Shown: positions 40,569-50,139, numbered from the stretch's first letter. The stretch is DNA of 64,000 bases from Curvibacter sp. (GCA_004293725.1 REAW01000017.1:1-64000); one strand, 5' to 3'. Program-made: numbers and translations. Notes: generated by a model from the sequence alone, not told the origin.

Positions 40569-41358
40569 CCCTGTAGCCCTGCAACTGGGCCCGGTGGCCG
40601 TGCACTGGTACGGTTTGACTTATCTTGCGGCCTTCGCGCTGTTCATGTTTCTGGGCAGCCGCCGACTGCGTCAAGAGCCGTTCAAAACGCTGACCGGGCG
40701 GGACGCCTGGACGTTTAAAGACGTCGAGGACATTCTGTTCCTCGGGGTCATGGGTGTAGTGTTGGGCGGGCGCCTGGGGTACTGTCTATTTTACAAACCC
40801 GGCTACTACGCCGCCAATCCGCTGGAGGTGTTTTTTGTCTGGCAAGGCGGCATGAGCTTCCATGGCGGAATGCTGGGGGTAACAGCCGCTATGGCTTGGT
40901 TTGCCCGTTCGCGTGGCAAGTCCTTTCTTCAGGTGGCGGACTTTGTCGCTCCCTGTGTCCCTACCGGATTGGCCGCCGGGCGCGCTGGCAATTTCATCAA
41001 TGGTGAGCTGTGGGGTCGCGTGGCGGACCCCTCGCTGCCGTGGGGTATGGTGTTTCGCGGTGCGGGCGATGCGCCGCGCCACCCTTCGCAGGTCTACCAG
41101 TTCCTCTTGGAAGGCGTGTTGTTGTTTGTGCTGTTGTGGTGGTACGCCAGTACCCCGCGTAAACAGGGGCAAGTGGGTTCCGCGTTCCTGGTCGGCTACG
41201 GCGTTTTCCGCTTCATCGCCGAGTTTTTCCGCGAGCCCGATGCCCACCTAGGATTGCTTGGCCTTGGCATGAGTATGGGCCAGTGGCTTTGCATTCCCAT
41301 GATTGTGGGCGGCGCTTTGATATGGCGTTGGGCCGGTCATCGAACGGCCCATATGTGA
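40546..41358 (+). CDS. lgt: Prolipoprotein diacylglyceryl transferase
   Basis: A 270-residue inner-membrane enzyme transferring diacylglycerol from phosphatidylglycerol to the lipobox Cys of prolipoproteins. The signature [18 protein letters not shown] is intact, and [22 protein letters not shown] and [12 protein letters not shown] are conserved segments. The start at 40546 ([12 protein letters not shown]) is the usual one and lies inside the LysR gene, so translation is probably coupled. Seven hydrophobic segments are expected. Confidence 0.95.
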   Translation: MLIHPQIDPVALQLGPVAVHWYGLTYLAAFALFMFLGSRRLRQEPFKTLTGRDAWTFKDVEDILFLGVMGVVLGGRLGYCLFYKPGYYAANPLEVFFVWQGGMSFHGGMLGVTAAMAWFARSRGKSFLQVADFVAPCVPTGLAAGRAGNFINGELWGRVADPSLPWGMVFRGAGDAPRHPSQVYQFLLEGVLLFVLLWWYASTPRKQGQVGSAFLVGYGVFRFIAEFFREPDAHLGLLGLGMSMGQWLCIPMIVGGALIWRWAGHRTAHM

Positions 41359-41456
41359 TGCCGTTGTAGGGTAATTCTTGGCGTGGGATGGCGAGTAATT
41401 CCCACTCGAAACTGGACTTGCAGCTGATAAACACGACAAATACGACAAAGGCAGGA

Positions 41457-42278
41457 ATGACGGGGCAGATATATCAAGCATATGGTGCTGGGGACGGCGC
41501 TGGTGTGATGACAGTTACCCTCTCCAACCCGGGCAAGTTCAATGCGATGTCCCGCGCCATGTGGCGCGAGCTGCAGACTGTTTTCACCAACGTGCAAGCG
41601 GACCCGAGGGTGCGTTGCGTACTGTTGCGCGGTGAAGGCGATCACTTTTGCGCTGGTGGCGATATCGCCGAATACCCCAGCTTTCGCTTCAACGAATCCG
41701 AATTGCGTCAGTTTCATGAACACGACGTGTGGGGAGGGCTTCAGGCAATGCTCGACTGCGATGTGCCCATCGTTGCCCAAATTCAGGGCAATTGCATGGG
41801 GGCGGGCGTGGAGATTGCCAGTTGTTGCGACTTGCGCGTAGCCGCGAGCACGGCCAAGTTCGGTGCGCCGATTGCGCGCTTGGGTTTCCCAATGGCGCCG
41901 CGCGAGGCTGCGCTGGTAGCGCAGGCAGTAGGCGGCACGGTGGCGCGCGCCATGTTGCTGGCCGCAGAGGTGTTTGACGCCCCGGCCCTTCTGGCGCGCG
42001 GGTTCTTGACCCAACTCCAGAATGATGCGGAGATCGGAGCCTACACCCATGCACTAGCCCAGCGTGTGGCTACTCTGGCGCCGCAGGCGGCGCGCATGAA
42101 CAAGCAGACCTTGCGTGCGCTTGGAGAGGAAAAAGTGCATCCAATCCTTATGGAAATTGCGCAGGCCGCTACTCATTCAATAGCAAATTCTGCAACCACT
42201 GCGTATGCCTACGCAGACAGTGCCGAGCACCGCGAAGGCATCGCCGCGTTCTTGGCCAAACGCCAGCCGCAGTTTTAG
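41457..42278 (+). CDS. Crotonase (enoyl-CoA hydratase/isomerase)-family protein, second catalytic Glu missing
   Basis: A 273-residue acyl-CoA enzyme. The oxyanion-hole segments HFCAGGDI and GNCMGAGVEIA are present. Aligned to rat mitochondrial hydratase, the first catalytic Glu is kept (E119 in AGVEIASCCD), but the second Glu position is Ile (I139 in KFGAPIARLG). A standard hydratase needs both, so another crotonase reaction (isomerase, thioesterase, decarboxylase) is more likely. ATG 41457 is preferred to 41388 because AAAGG lies 5 bases before it. It is 31 bases upstream of malonyl-CoA synthetase. The C terminus carries a short repeat-derived stretch. Confidence 0.88.
   Translation: MTGQIYQAYGAGDGAGVMTVTLSNPGKFNAMSRAMWRELQTVFTNVQADPRVRCVLLRGEGDHFCAGGDIAEYPSFRFNESELRQFHEHDVWGGLQAMLDCDVPIVAQIQGNCMGAGVEIASCCDLRVAASTAKFGAPIARLGFPMAPREAALVAQAVGGTVARAMLLAAEVFDAPALLARGFLTQLQNDAEIGAYTHALAQRVATLAPQAARMNKQTLRALGEEKVHPILMEIAQAATHSIANSATTAYAYADSAEHREGIAAFLAKRQPQF
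42169..42185 (+). repeat. Family repeat stem inside the crotonase gene
   Basis: GCTAC-N7-ATAGC has the 5-7-5 layout of the full repeats. It encodes in-frame residues just before the conserved C-terminal AYADSAEHREG. Only the stem is recognisable. Confidence 0.35.
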
Positions 42279-42309
42279 TCCCACATTCCTGACATTTCAC
42301 GCCCTCACC

Positions 42310-43857
42310 ATGCCATCACCGACCTCTGGCAACGCCAATCTTTTTGCCGCTTTGAGAGCCGCTTTTCCTTCTGAATTGAACACCTGCGCGGTGGAAATCG
42401 ACAGTGGTTTGCGTTATAGCTGGCAAGACCTGGACCAGGCCACCGCCATGGTGGCCAATTTGCTGGAGTTTTTGGATGTCCCCAAGGGCGCCCGCATTGC
42501 GGTGCAGGTAGACAAGTCGGTAGAGGCCTTGGTCTTGTACCTTGCCACGTTGCGCGCAGGTTTGGTTTATTTGCCGCTGAATACGGCCTACCAAAGTGCC
42601 GAGATGGCCTATTTTTTAGAAGATGCGAAACCATCGGTTGTGGTCTGCAGCGGGCGCAACTTTGGCTGGATTAGCAAGATGGCCTTTTTGGCGGGAACGG
42701 GCCATGTGTTCACCTTGAACGATGACCGAACCGGGTCCCTTTTGGATCGCGCTTCACAGTTTCCGACTCACCACACCATCGCCAATCGGGATGCAGATGA
42801 CCTGGCGGCGATCATTTACACCAGCGGGACCACGGGCCGCAGCAAAGGCGCCATGTTGAGCCATGGCAACCTGCTGAGCAATGCCCGTGTCCTGCAGACG
42901 TACTGGGATTGGAAACCCGGCGACGTGCTGATCCACGCGTTGCCCATCTTCCACGTACACGGCTTGTTTGTGGCGATCCACGGTGCGCTCATCAACGGCA
43001 GCAAGATGGTGTGGTGCGCCAAGTTTGACCCCCAAGTGGTCCTGCAGCATTTTCCGCGTGCAACGGTCTTCATGGGGGTTCCGACGCTTTATGTGCGCCT
43101 GTTGGCGGAAGCTGGCCTGACGCCTCAGGTGACGAAGAACATGCGTTTGTTTGTGTCGGGTTCGGCCCCCATGTTGGTGGACACGCACCGCCAGTGGCAG
43201 GCCCGCACGGGCCACACTATTCTGGAGCGCTACGGCATGTCGGAGACGGTGATGCTGACTTCCAACCCCGGTCGCTTAGCCGACGGTGAACGCAGGGTGG
43301 GGTCAGTGGGTAAACCGCTGCCCGGCGTGTTGCTGCGTGTGTGCGACGAGGCAGGCAATGAACTTCCCCAAGGCGAGACCGGCGGCATTGAGGTGCGCGG
43401 GCCCAATGTATTTCAGGGGTACTGGCAGATGCCCGAGAAGACCGCGCAAGAGTTTACGGCGGATGGCTTTTTCAAGACTGGTGATGTAGGTCGCTTGGAT
43501 GCGCAGGGCTATGTGACGATCGTGGGCCGCAGTAAAGATTTGATCATTAGCGGTGGCTACAACGTGTACCCTGCCGAGATCGAGGGCTCTATCAACAATC
43601 TGCCCGGTGTGCTTGAAAGCGCGGTGGTAGGGGTGCCCGACGCGGATTTTGGCGAGGTCGGTGTAGCCGTCATCGTGCCAAAACCGGGCGCAACAATAGA
43701 CCCCACACAAGTGATTGTCGCCCTCAAGGCCATGATGGCCAACTTCAAAGTGCCCAAGCGCTGTGTGTTTGTTGCAGAGTTGCCGCGCAACGCCATGGGT
43801 AAGGTCCAAAAGAACCTGCTCAGGGATTCTTGCCGCGCTGGTGGCACCACTGGCTAG
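42310..43857 (+). CDS. matB: Malonyl-CoA synthetase (MatB-type acyl-CoA ligase)
   Basis: A 515-residue ANL-superfamily ligase that best fits malonate-CoA ligase. Motifs: P-loop IIYTSGTTGRSKGAMLSHGN, LPIFHVHGLFVA, ERYGMSETVML, FFKTGDVGRLD, RSKDLIISGGYNVYPAEIE, and catalytic Lys in RNAMGKVQKN. The arrangement RSKDLIISGG-YNVYPAEIE with NLFAALRAAF at the N terminus matches betaproteobacterial MatB as I recall it. No matA-type decarboxylase or malonate carrier is adjacent; the upstream crotonase is the only partner. The specific acid is inference and related ligases cannot be excluded. Confidence 0.85.
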   Translation: MPSPTSGNANLFAALRAAFPSELNTCAVEIDSGLRYSWQDLDQATAMVANLLEFLDVPKGARIAVQVDKSVEALVLYLATLRAGLVYLPLNTAYQSAEMAYFLEDAKPSVVVCSGRNFGWISKMAFLAGTGHVFTLNDDRTGSLLDRASQFPTHHTIANRDADDLAAIIYTSGTTGRSKGAMLSHGNLLSNARVLQTYWDWKPGDVLIHALPIFHVHGLFVAIHGALINGSKMVWCAKFDPQVVLQHFPRATVFMGVPTLYVRLLAEAGLTPQVTKNMRLFVSGSAPMLVDTHRQWQARTGHTILERYGMSETVMLTSNPGRLADGERRVGSVGKPLPGVLLRVCDEAGNELPQGETGGIEVRGPNVFQGYWQMPEKTAQEFTADGFFKTGDVGRLDAQGYVTIVGRSKDLIISGGYNVYPAEIEGSINNLPGVLESAVVGVPDADFGEVGVAVIVPKPGATIDPTQVIVALKAMMANFKVPKRCVFVAELPRNAMGKVQKNLLRDSCRAGGTTG

Positions 43858-43870
43858 ATTCTGTCCACGC

Positions 43871-44941
43871 CTACGGCTTGCTTTCCCGGCCGATTCGCAA
43901 AGCGTTGTCATACAGCGCTCGAATTTCACGATCGGATATCACTCTCAACTGGGTGCCTAGCGATTGATTCATCAGCAGTTGCAAGTTTCTGCTCCAAAGG
44001 GCGTTTGCCACGAGTCCGGCATGTCCATCGGTCAGGGCAAGGTTTCCAGGATGATCGCCAATCGAGTTGGTGACTTCAAAGCCAGACGGCGCCTTGTAGG
44101 TTCTGGGTGCGGCTTGGTACTGCGGGTACCGACTGCCCCAATACTGCCGAAACCACGCCCGGTCATCGAAAAAAACGGTTGCAGGGAATTTTTTCGCCAG
44201 CGTCTTCAGTCCATTGTCAAAAACGTCCAAGCCGATGCCGATGTTGTTCAACTCATTGGGGCCGGTCCATTTGTCAGAAAAAGCGGCAATTTCCGCATTG
44301 TTAAAAATTCCAACCAGTATGAATCGCACGGATGGGTGTTTCGCGTGAATCATCGCCATGGTTTCTTCAATCTTGGCGATACAGCGTTGGATTTCTTGCA
44401 TCACGCCTGCGTCACGGCTATCCACCGCCAGTTTTCCAAGGCTGTTCATGTCGCCAAAGTTATTGGTACCCATTCGAATGACCACGACGCCTGTGCGCCA
44501 CGCACCCGGGGAACGATCCATTAACTCCAGGAGGCGCGGAGTTTGGCGCAAGCGCCCCTCTATGAGGTTTTCACAGCGCGCGCCGGATGCCGCGAAATTG
44601 TTTTCAAAATCCTGTTTTTGAGGTGCACGGGAAGAGAGGTTGAAGAAATCTTGCAATTGAGCAATCCTGCCCTTGGTGCCCCATACGCCCCAAGTACCAA
44701 GATCAATTTGCCCGGACTTGGCGAGGATTTCAGTCCATTGGAAAGTACCGCGGCGGTACGCTGCACCTCGCGCTTGACTCGATCCAAAGGTATGGTCATC
44801 CTGGTAAGAGTGACTATCGGAGTCGCCGATGACTCCCATGCGAAACAATGGAGTTGAATTGTTCACGTCAATGGCTAATGCAGCGGAAGAAATGAAGAAG
44901 AGTGCGAGGCACGCGAACACGTTTATGAAAAGGTCAAACAC
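43871..44941 (-). CDS. SGNH/GDSL-type hydrolase, secreted
   Basis: A serine hydrolase of the SGNH fold. Block I is VIGDSDSHSYQDD (the usual GDS), block II Gly is in FAASGARCENL, block III Asn in IRMGTNNFG, and block V in LTDGHAGLV (DxxH). An N-terminal hydrophobic stretch (DLFINVFACLALFFISSA) is a signal peptide. The start is uncertain: GTG at 44941 gives 356 residues, while the open frame extends to 45088 inside the upstream kinase gene. It could act on O-acetyl groups of polysaccharide, but substrate is unknown. It follows the PAS kinase on the same strand. Confidence 0.7.
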   Translation of the reverse strand: MFDLFINVFACLALFFISSAALAIDVNNSTPLFRMGVIGDSDSHSYQDDHTFGSSQARGAAYRRGTFQWTEILAKSGQIDLGTWGVWGTKGRIAQLQDFFNLSSRAPQKQDFENNFAASGARCENLIEGRLRQTPRLLELMDRSPGAWRTGVVVIRMGTNNFGDMNSLGKLAVDSRDAGVMQEIQRCIAKIEETMAMIHAKHPSVRFILVGIFNNAEIAAFSDKWTGPNELNNIGIGLDVFDNGLKTLAKKFPATVFFDDRAWFRQYWGSRYPQYQAAPRTYKAPSGFEVTNSIGDHPGNLALTDGHAGLVANALWSRNLQLLMNQSLGTQLRVISDREIRALYDNALRIGRESKP

Positions 44942-45023
44942 AACCTTCTGCGTTAGAGAAGAGCCTACGTATTTCGCAGCAGGAGTTTGACATTCCAACG
45001 GTTTGCAAGGCAATTGGAGCCGC

Positions 45024-47150
45024 CTATATAACCGCGTCAAACGTAAAGTCCTCACCTTGCGCCACTTGCAAAGGTATGCGAAGGGCAAAAGTACTGCCTT
45101 GACCGGGGCTGGATTTGACCTCTAGCGTTCCGCCCAGTGTTTTCTGAACCAGGTTTTCGACAATAGTCATGCCCAACCCGGTTCCGCCGCGGCCGATTTT
45201 GGTACTGAAAAATGGCTGAAAGAGTTGCGCCAGTAGATCCGGATGCATACCCGCTCCATCATCGGAAACTTGAATATGCACCCAGTCCTGCAGTGCATGC
45301 CCGGCAATCCGCACGGTGCCGTCGGCACGACCTTCAAAGGCATGCAAGTAGGCGTTGTTGATCAGGTTGATCAAAACTTGGCCCAAGGCCCCGGGGAAGC
45401 TATCCAAAACTATATCGGCCGGAACATCGACCACAATCAGGTGCCTGTGGCGTTTGAGACTGGGACTAAGCGTGTCCAGCACCTCTTGGATCACGCTTTT
45501 CAGGTCAAAGCTGCGTCGCTGCTCACTGGCCTGATCGGCCGCCACCTGTTTGAAATTTTGAACCAACCCTAGCGCACGATGCAAGTTGCGCTCTATCAAC
45601 GCACCCCCTTCGGACACCTCTTTCAGGAACTTGAGAAGTTCTGAGCGCTTGAGCTGGCCACTGTCTACTTCGGCTTGCAAACGCCTACTTAAGTCGGTGC
45701 AGGTGCTGGCAGTAATCAGGCTGTTGCTCAATGGTGTGGCCAATTCATGCGTCACGCTGGCGACCAGGGTGCTTAACGTGGCCTTGGCAGCGCTGCGTGC
45801 CAATTCTTCCTGCGACCGGTGTAGCGTCTGCATGGCCGCGCTTAATTGAACCGAACGTTCGGTAACCCGCTCCTCCAGGGTTTCGTTGAGGGTGCGGATC
45901 TTTTGTTCTGCCACTTTGCGCTCTCCGATGTCCATGAACACCCCGGCCATCCACTCCGCCCGTCCGTCGGCAGTCCGCGTTGCAACCTGGCCATGCGCCG
46001 CCAGCCAGACCCAATTTCCATTCTTGCGAAGAAAACGGTATTCAAAACTGTAGTAGGGCGAGCGTCCTTTCAAGTGTTGCACGAAGGCTGTCTGGGCTGG
46101 CTCCTGGTCTTCAAGGTGGATGAGGGGCCCCAACTTCGATAACGAGAAAGGGCTCAAATCCTCCAGCTGGTAACCGGTCAATTCAATCCATCGGTCGTTG
46201 ACCTGCAGTTCACCCGTCTGCAAGTTGACTTCCCATGCTCCCGCGTTGGTGCCCTTCAAAATGTTGACGAGTCGCTCTCGCTCTCGTTGCAGGGCCCTTT
46301 CAGTTGCCTTGCGTTCGCTTACGTCCAGATAGGTGGTGACCATGCCACCGTCGGGCGTAGGCATGCCCATGATTTCAAGCGTGCTGCCGTCGGCGGGGCG
46401 GATGCGCTCAAAGCGGTGGGGTAAAAACTGTTTGGCAATGGCGATGCGTGCCTGCACCGCTTCCTCCACATTGCCAGTTCCATACTCGCCCCGTTCAGCA
46501 TTGAAGTAGGCCAGTTGTTCAAACGATACGCCGGGCTGGCAGAGCTCCGGGGGCAACCCGAGCAGTTCGCCAAACTTGGTGTTGCACATCTCAATAACCA
46601 GGTCTTTATTGATATAACTAATGCCCTGGTTCACATTGCTGATGACGGACTCCAGCATCGCTGCCTTGCGCGCCAGTTCGGCTTCGCGATGGCGCAACTC
46701 AGCGGTGCGGGCCTCCACCCGTTGCTCAAGTTCCGACTTGAGTTCACGCAGGGCCTGTTCGCGCTGACGGGGAATAGTGACATCCGTGTAGGTGGTAATC
46801 ATGCCGCCGCTGGGCAAGGGTTGGCCACAGACCTCGATGATGCTCCCGTCCGGGCGTACCCGCTCAAAGCGGTGAGGCAAAAACTGGCGGGCCAGCTCCA
46901 GGCGCGGGCGGACCAAGTCGTCGACTGCACCTGGGCCATATTCCCCTTGCTCGGCGTTGTAGCGAAGCGCGTCTTGCATGCTGGCGCCAGGACGGCACAG
47001 CACATCAGGAAAGTTCAGCAATTGCTGGAAGCGGGTGTTGGCAGCCACCATGACCAAATCGCGGTCAAAAACGGTGAGGCCTATGTCGAGCTGGTCCAAG
47101 CCTTCGGCCAACAACGCAAGCTTGTCACCGGACCCCAGTTCAATCGTCAT
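45024..47150 (-). CDS. Soluble histidine kinase with three PAS domains
   Basis: A 708-residue kinase without membrane segments. PAS1 (about 12-130) and PAS2 (about 166-286) are recent duplicates: both contain NAE-GEYG-G-V, QFLPHRFER-RP and GGM-TTY-DV. A PAS3/PAC of a different type (about 300-420) follows, then a coiled coil. The HisKA box is ASVTHELATPLSNSL, with HATPase N box INLINNAYLHAFEG, G1 DDGAGM, F box FQPFFSTK and G2 GTGLGMTIVENLV. There is no receiver domain and no response regulator nearby. Cytosolic PAS domains suggest a redox, haem or metabolite signal. Confidence 0.9.
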   Translation of the reverse strand: MTIELGSGDKLALLAEGLDQLDIGLTVFDRDLVMVAANTRFQQLLNFPDVLCRPGASMQDALRYNAEQGEYGPGAVDDLVRPRLELARQFLPHRFERVRPDGSIIEVCGQPLPSGGMITTYTDVTIPRQREQALRELKSELEQRVEARTAELRHREAELARKAAMLESVISNVNQGISYINKDLVIEMCNTKFGELLGLPPELCQPGVSFEQLAYFNAERGEYGTGNVEEAVQARIAIAKQFLPHRFERIRPADGSTLEIMGMPTPDGGMVTTYLDVSERKATERALQRERERLVNILKGTNAGAWEVNLQTGELQVNDRWIELTGYQLEDLSPFSLSKLGPLIHLEDQEPAQTAFVQHLKGRSPYYSFEYRFLRKNGNWVWLAAHGQVATRTADGRAEWMAGVFMDIGERKVAEQKIRTLNETLEERVTERSVQLSAAMQTLHRSQEELARSAAKATLSTLVASVTHELATPLSNSLITASTCTDLSRRLQAEVDSGQLKRSELLKFLKEVSEGGALIERNLHRALGLVQNFKQVAADQASEQRRSFDLKSVIQEVLDTLSPSLKRHRHLIVVDVPADIVLDSFPGALGQVLINLINNAYLHAFEGRADGTVRIAGHALQDWVHIQVSDDGAGMHPDLLAQLFQPFFSTKIGRGGTGLGMTIVENLVQKTLGGTLEVKSSPGQGSTFALRIPLQVAQGEDFTFDAVI

Positions 47151-47266
47151 GCACGCTCCAGAGCAAACAATTTTGTTGCTTCAATAGTGCATCAGTCTAC
47201 GCGCACCCGCCCCCCCGTGTCACCAGCACTCGCCAGCAGGTATTGCCACTTATAGGGCAATACCGG

Positions 47267-47710
47267 TTACTTCAATACCAGCACCGGGATGTTGGCGTGC
47301 GTAAGCACATGCTGGGTTTCGCTGCCCAGTAGCAGTCGTTTGATGCCTTTTCGTCCATGGGACGCCATAACCACCAAGTCACATTGGTGTTTTTTCGCCG
47401 CAGCCAAAATGGCGTCGGACACCACATCCGAGCGTATGACAACGGCTTTGGTCTGCACTCCTTTGGCCAGCGCCGCTTTCTTTACCGCATCCACGATGGC
47501 TTGGCCCGCGTCACCCCAAGTCTTTTCCACCTGTTTGATGTCCGCGGGTGCCAATGCAATGCCACCTTCAAAATAGGATTGTGGATAGCGCGGAACTACT
47601 TTGAGTGCCACTAACTCCGCGCCGCAGAGTTGTGCCAGAGCAACGGCGGTGGTAATTGCTTTTTTGGAAAGGGCAGATCCGTCAGTGGGGACAAGAATGC
47701 GCTGGTACAT
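47267..47710 (-). CDS. uspA: Universal stress protein, UspA family
   Basis: A 147-residue cytoplasmic UspA-domain protein. The ATP-binding motif G-2x-G-9x-G(S/T) is present (SHGRKGIKRLLLGSETQHV), with the N-terminal ILVPTDGSALS Asp. It is therefore the nucleotide-binding subclass. It is divergent from ccoI, and a perfect FNR box lies between the two genes, so induction under low oxygen is likely. Confidence 0.93.
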   Translation of the reverse strand: MYQRILVPTDGSALSKKAITTAVALAQLCGAELVALKVVPRYPQSYFEGGIALAPADIKQVEKTWGDAGQAIVDAVKKAALAKGVQTKAVVIRSDVVSDAILAAAKKHQCDLVVMASHGRKGIKRLLLGSETQHVLTHANIPVLVLK

Positions 47711-47765
47711 GGGGACTCCTTGTTAGTAACGAACATGCAGGTTACGCTGCCTGCGGCTGTTTAAC

Positions 47766-47779
47766 TTGATCTGCATCAA
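47766..47779. promoter_or_regulatory. FNR box between uspA and ccoI
   Basis: TTGAT-CTGC-ATCAA is a perfect FNR/ANR consensus palindrome. Its centre is 42.5 bases from the ccoI ATG and 62.5 from the uspA ATG. A class II start for ccoI would fall at 47814, right next to its ATG. The site could serve either or both genes. Confidence 0.85.
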
Positions 47780-47814
47780 GCTTTTCATGCGACAGACTCG
47801 GCACACTGGCAGCC

Positions 47815-50139
47815 ATGATTGCAGCCACGCTAGCTCCCACCGCGCCCATACCCCATTCCCGGGATGCATTGGCTTTGTTGGACGATCCGTTGGAGTGGAG
47901 CGCATTCAGCCAGGCAGACCGCCATGACCCGTTGCAGTGGGAGTCGAGTGTGGTGATTGAAGGGATGCACTGTGCAACATGTTCACTCACAGTGGAAGAC
48001 GCTTTGAGGCGCGTTCCCGGAGTCGTCAGTGCCCACGTCAGCGCGGCCAGCCAACGGGCGCGTGTGGTTTGGTCGTCCGCGGCGGTGCAGCCCTCTCGAT
48101 GGATGCAGGCTGTTCAACAGGCGGGATACCGCGCAGTACCCGCCAACGATGTGTTTGCCAGTGAGCGTCGCCGCCTGGCCGCTCGTCAATCGCTCTGGCG
48201 TTGGCTTGTGGCTGGCTTTTGCATGATGCAGGTGATGATGTATGCGTGGCCGGCCTATGTGGCCCAACCCGGTGATCTGAGCGCAGAAATGGAACAGTTG
48301 CTGCGTTGGGCGTCCTGGGTGCTCACGCTGCCCGTGGTATTTTTTTCCTGTGGCCCTTTTTTCAAAAATGCGCTGCGGGATATGCGCCAGTTGCGTGTCA
48401 GCATGGACCTTCCCGTGGCCTTGGGCATGGTCATTACCTTTGTAGTCAGCACGGCTGGCACGTTTGACCCTCAAGGCATTTTCGGACGCGAGGTTTTTTT
48501 CGACTCGCTCACCATGTTTGTCTTCTTTCTTCTCACGGGTCGTTGGTTGGAGCTGCGCCTGCGTGATCGTACGGCGGGTGCCCTGGAGGCACTGATGAAC
48601 CGCTTGCCGGACAGCGTGGAGCGCAGCACCGGGCAGGGTGTTTTTGAGCGAGTTGCCGTGCGCCGCTTGGTGGAGGGTGATTTGGTTCGCGTGCAGCCAG
48701 GCGAAGCCTTTGCTGCCGATGGCGTTGTAGAGCTGGGCAGTACGCTAGTGGATGAGGCACTCCTCAGTGGTGAATCGTATCCCTTGCCGAGAAATGCCGG
48801 GTCCGCTGTAGTGGCCGGCAGCCATAACTTGCTTGCCACGGTGCTGGTACGGGTTACCCATGTGGGGGAGGCCACCCGTTTTGCACAAATCGTTGCGCTG
48901 ATGGAAAGTGCTTCCACTACCAAGCCACGCGCCGCATTGTTGGCCGACCGCCTGGCAAAACCCTTTCTTCTGGCCGTGCTGGCAAGCGCGGCCCTGGCCT
49001 GCGCATGGTGGTGGCCTCAAGACCCGGGTCATGCATTGATGGTCGCTGTGGCCGTGTTAATCGTGACGTGCCCCTGTGCACTCTCACTGGCCACACCAGC
49101 CGCCATGTTGGCGGCGGCTGGAAACTTGGCGCGCTCAGGGCTTTTGGTTCGCAACCTTCCCAGTTTGGAAGCGTTGGCGGCTGTGAATACGGTGGTTTTT
49201 GACAAAACCGGCACTCTTACCCGGGATGCCATGGCGCTGAAGTCGACGCATACCCGACTGGACGTGTCTCGCAGTGAGGCGCTAGTCATGGCCGCTGCGC
49301 TGGCCCAGCATTCGTTGCACCCTGCATCCAAAGCGCTGGTGCGTGTCGCGCAGGAGGCCGGTTTGGTGGCTTGGACTTGCGCTGCAGTGCAAGAGGCTGC
49401 CGGGCAAGGTGTTGCTGGGCTTGTGTTCAGCGGCTCGGCGGGGGAGCCCAAGCTCGGCGGTCCCATGCGGTTAGGTTCTGCCAGCTTTTGCGAGGTCGCA
49501 GGTGCCGTGGATGCAGAGGGCGGTTTGCAGGTTCACTTGGCAGATGCCCTGGGGTGGGTGGCCACGTTCGTTTTGCAGGAGGAATTGCGGCCCGAAGTAC
49601 CTGCCCTGGTGGTATCCCTGCAGGCCCGGGGTATGCAGGTGCATGTGCTCTCCGGGGATCGGCCCGAGGCAGTTGCCCAAATTGCTGCGCTGGCGGGCAT
49701 CACACGTGTGCAAGGTGGTTGTTCGCCGAGTGACAAGCTGGCCTACCTGCAGCGATTGCAAGCGCAAGGACGCACCGTGGCCATGGTCGGGGATGGGCTC
49801 AATGATGGCCCGGTGCTTGCAGGGGCTCATGTTTCTTTTGCGTTTGGGCAGGCCGTGCCCTTGGCCCAAGCGCAATCCGACTTTGTAGTCCTGGGTGGCA
49901 CTCTTGAGCCGGTTGGATTTGCGCTGGGGCTGGCGCGAAAGACCCAGCGCGTGGTGCGGCAAAACCTAAGCTGGGCGCTGGTCTACAACGCCGCATGCGT
50001 ACCGCTGGCCGTGTTGGGGTACTTGCCAGCGTGGCTAGCAGGACTGGGCATGGCGGTCAGCTCTTTGTTGGTAGTTTTGAATGCGCTGCGCTTGAATCGC
50101 CGCCCACGTGCTGCACCACTTGCGTCTTTGGAGGTTTGA
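47815..50139 (+). CDS. ccoI: Copper-translocating P-type ATPase CcoI (cbb3 oxidase assembly)
   Basis: A 774-residue P1B-type ATPase that exports copper to the periplasm for cbb3 oxidase maturation. An N-terminal heavy-metal domain has GMHCATCSLTVEDAL. The membrane CPC motif is VTCPCALSLATPAAM. The actuator motif reads LSGESYP (usually TGE), with phosphorylation site FDKTGTLT, the HP dipeptide in AQHSLHPASKALV, and hinge VGDGLNDGPVL. Position next to ccoS and ccoN identifies CcoI rather than a CopA detoxification pump. The ATG at 47815 lacks a good ribosome-binding site. The stop overlaps ccoS (TGATG). Confidence 0.94.
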   Translation: MIAATLAPTAPIPHSRDALALLDDPLEWSAFSQADRHDPLQWESSVVIEGMHCATCSLTVEDALRRVPGVVSAHVSAASQRARVVWSSAAVQPSRWMQAVQQAGYRAVPANDVFASERRRLAARQSLWRWLVAGFCMMQVMMYAWPAYVAQPGDLSAEMEQLLRWASWVLTLPVVFFSCGPFFKNALRDMRQLRVSMDLPVALGMVITFVVSTAGTFDPQGIFGREVFFDSLTMFVFFLLTGRWLELRLRDRTAGALEALMNRLPDSVERSTGQGVFERVAVRRLVEGDLVRVQPGEAFAADGVVELGSTLVDEALLSGESYPLPRNAGSAVVAGSHNLLATVLVRVTHVGEATRFAQIVALMESASTTKPRAALLADRLAKPFLLAVLASAALACAWWWPQDPGHALMVAVAVLIVTCPCALSLATPAAMLAAAGNLARSGLLVRNLPSLEALAAVNTVVFDKTGTLTRDAMALKSTHTRLDVSRSEALVMAAALAQHSLHPASKALVRVAQEAGLVAWTCAAVQEAAGQGVAGLVFSGSAGEPKLGGPMRLGSASFCEVAGAVDAEGGLQVHLADALGWVATFVLQEELRPEVPALVVSLQARGMQVHVLSGDRPEAVAQIAALAGITRVQGGCSPSDKLAYLQRLQAQGRTVAMVGDGLNDGPVLAGAHVSFAFGQAVPLAQAQSDFVVLGGTLEPVGFALGLARKTQRVVRQNLSWALVYNAACVPLAVLGYLPAWLAGLGMAVSSLLVVLNALRLNRRPRAAPLASLEV

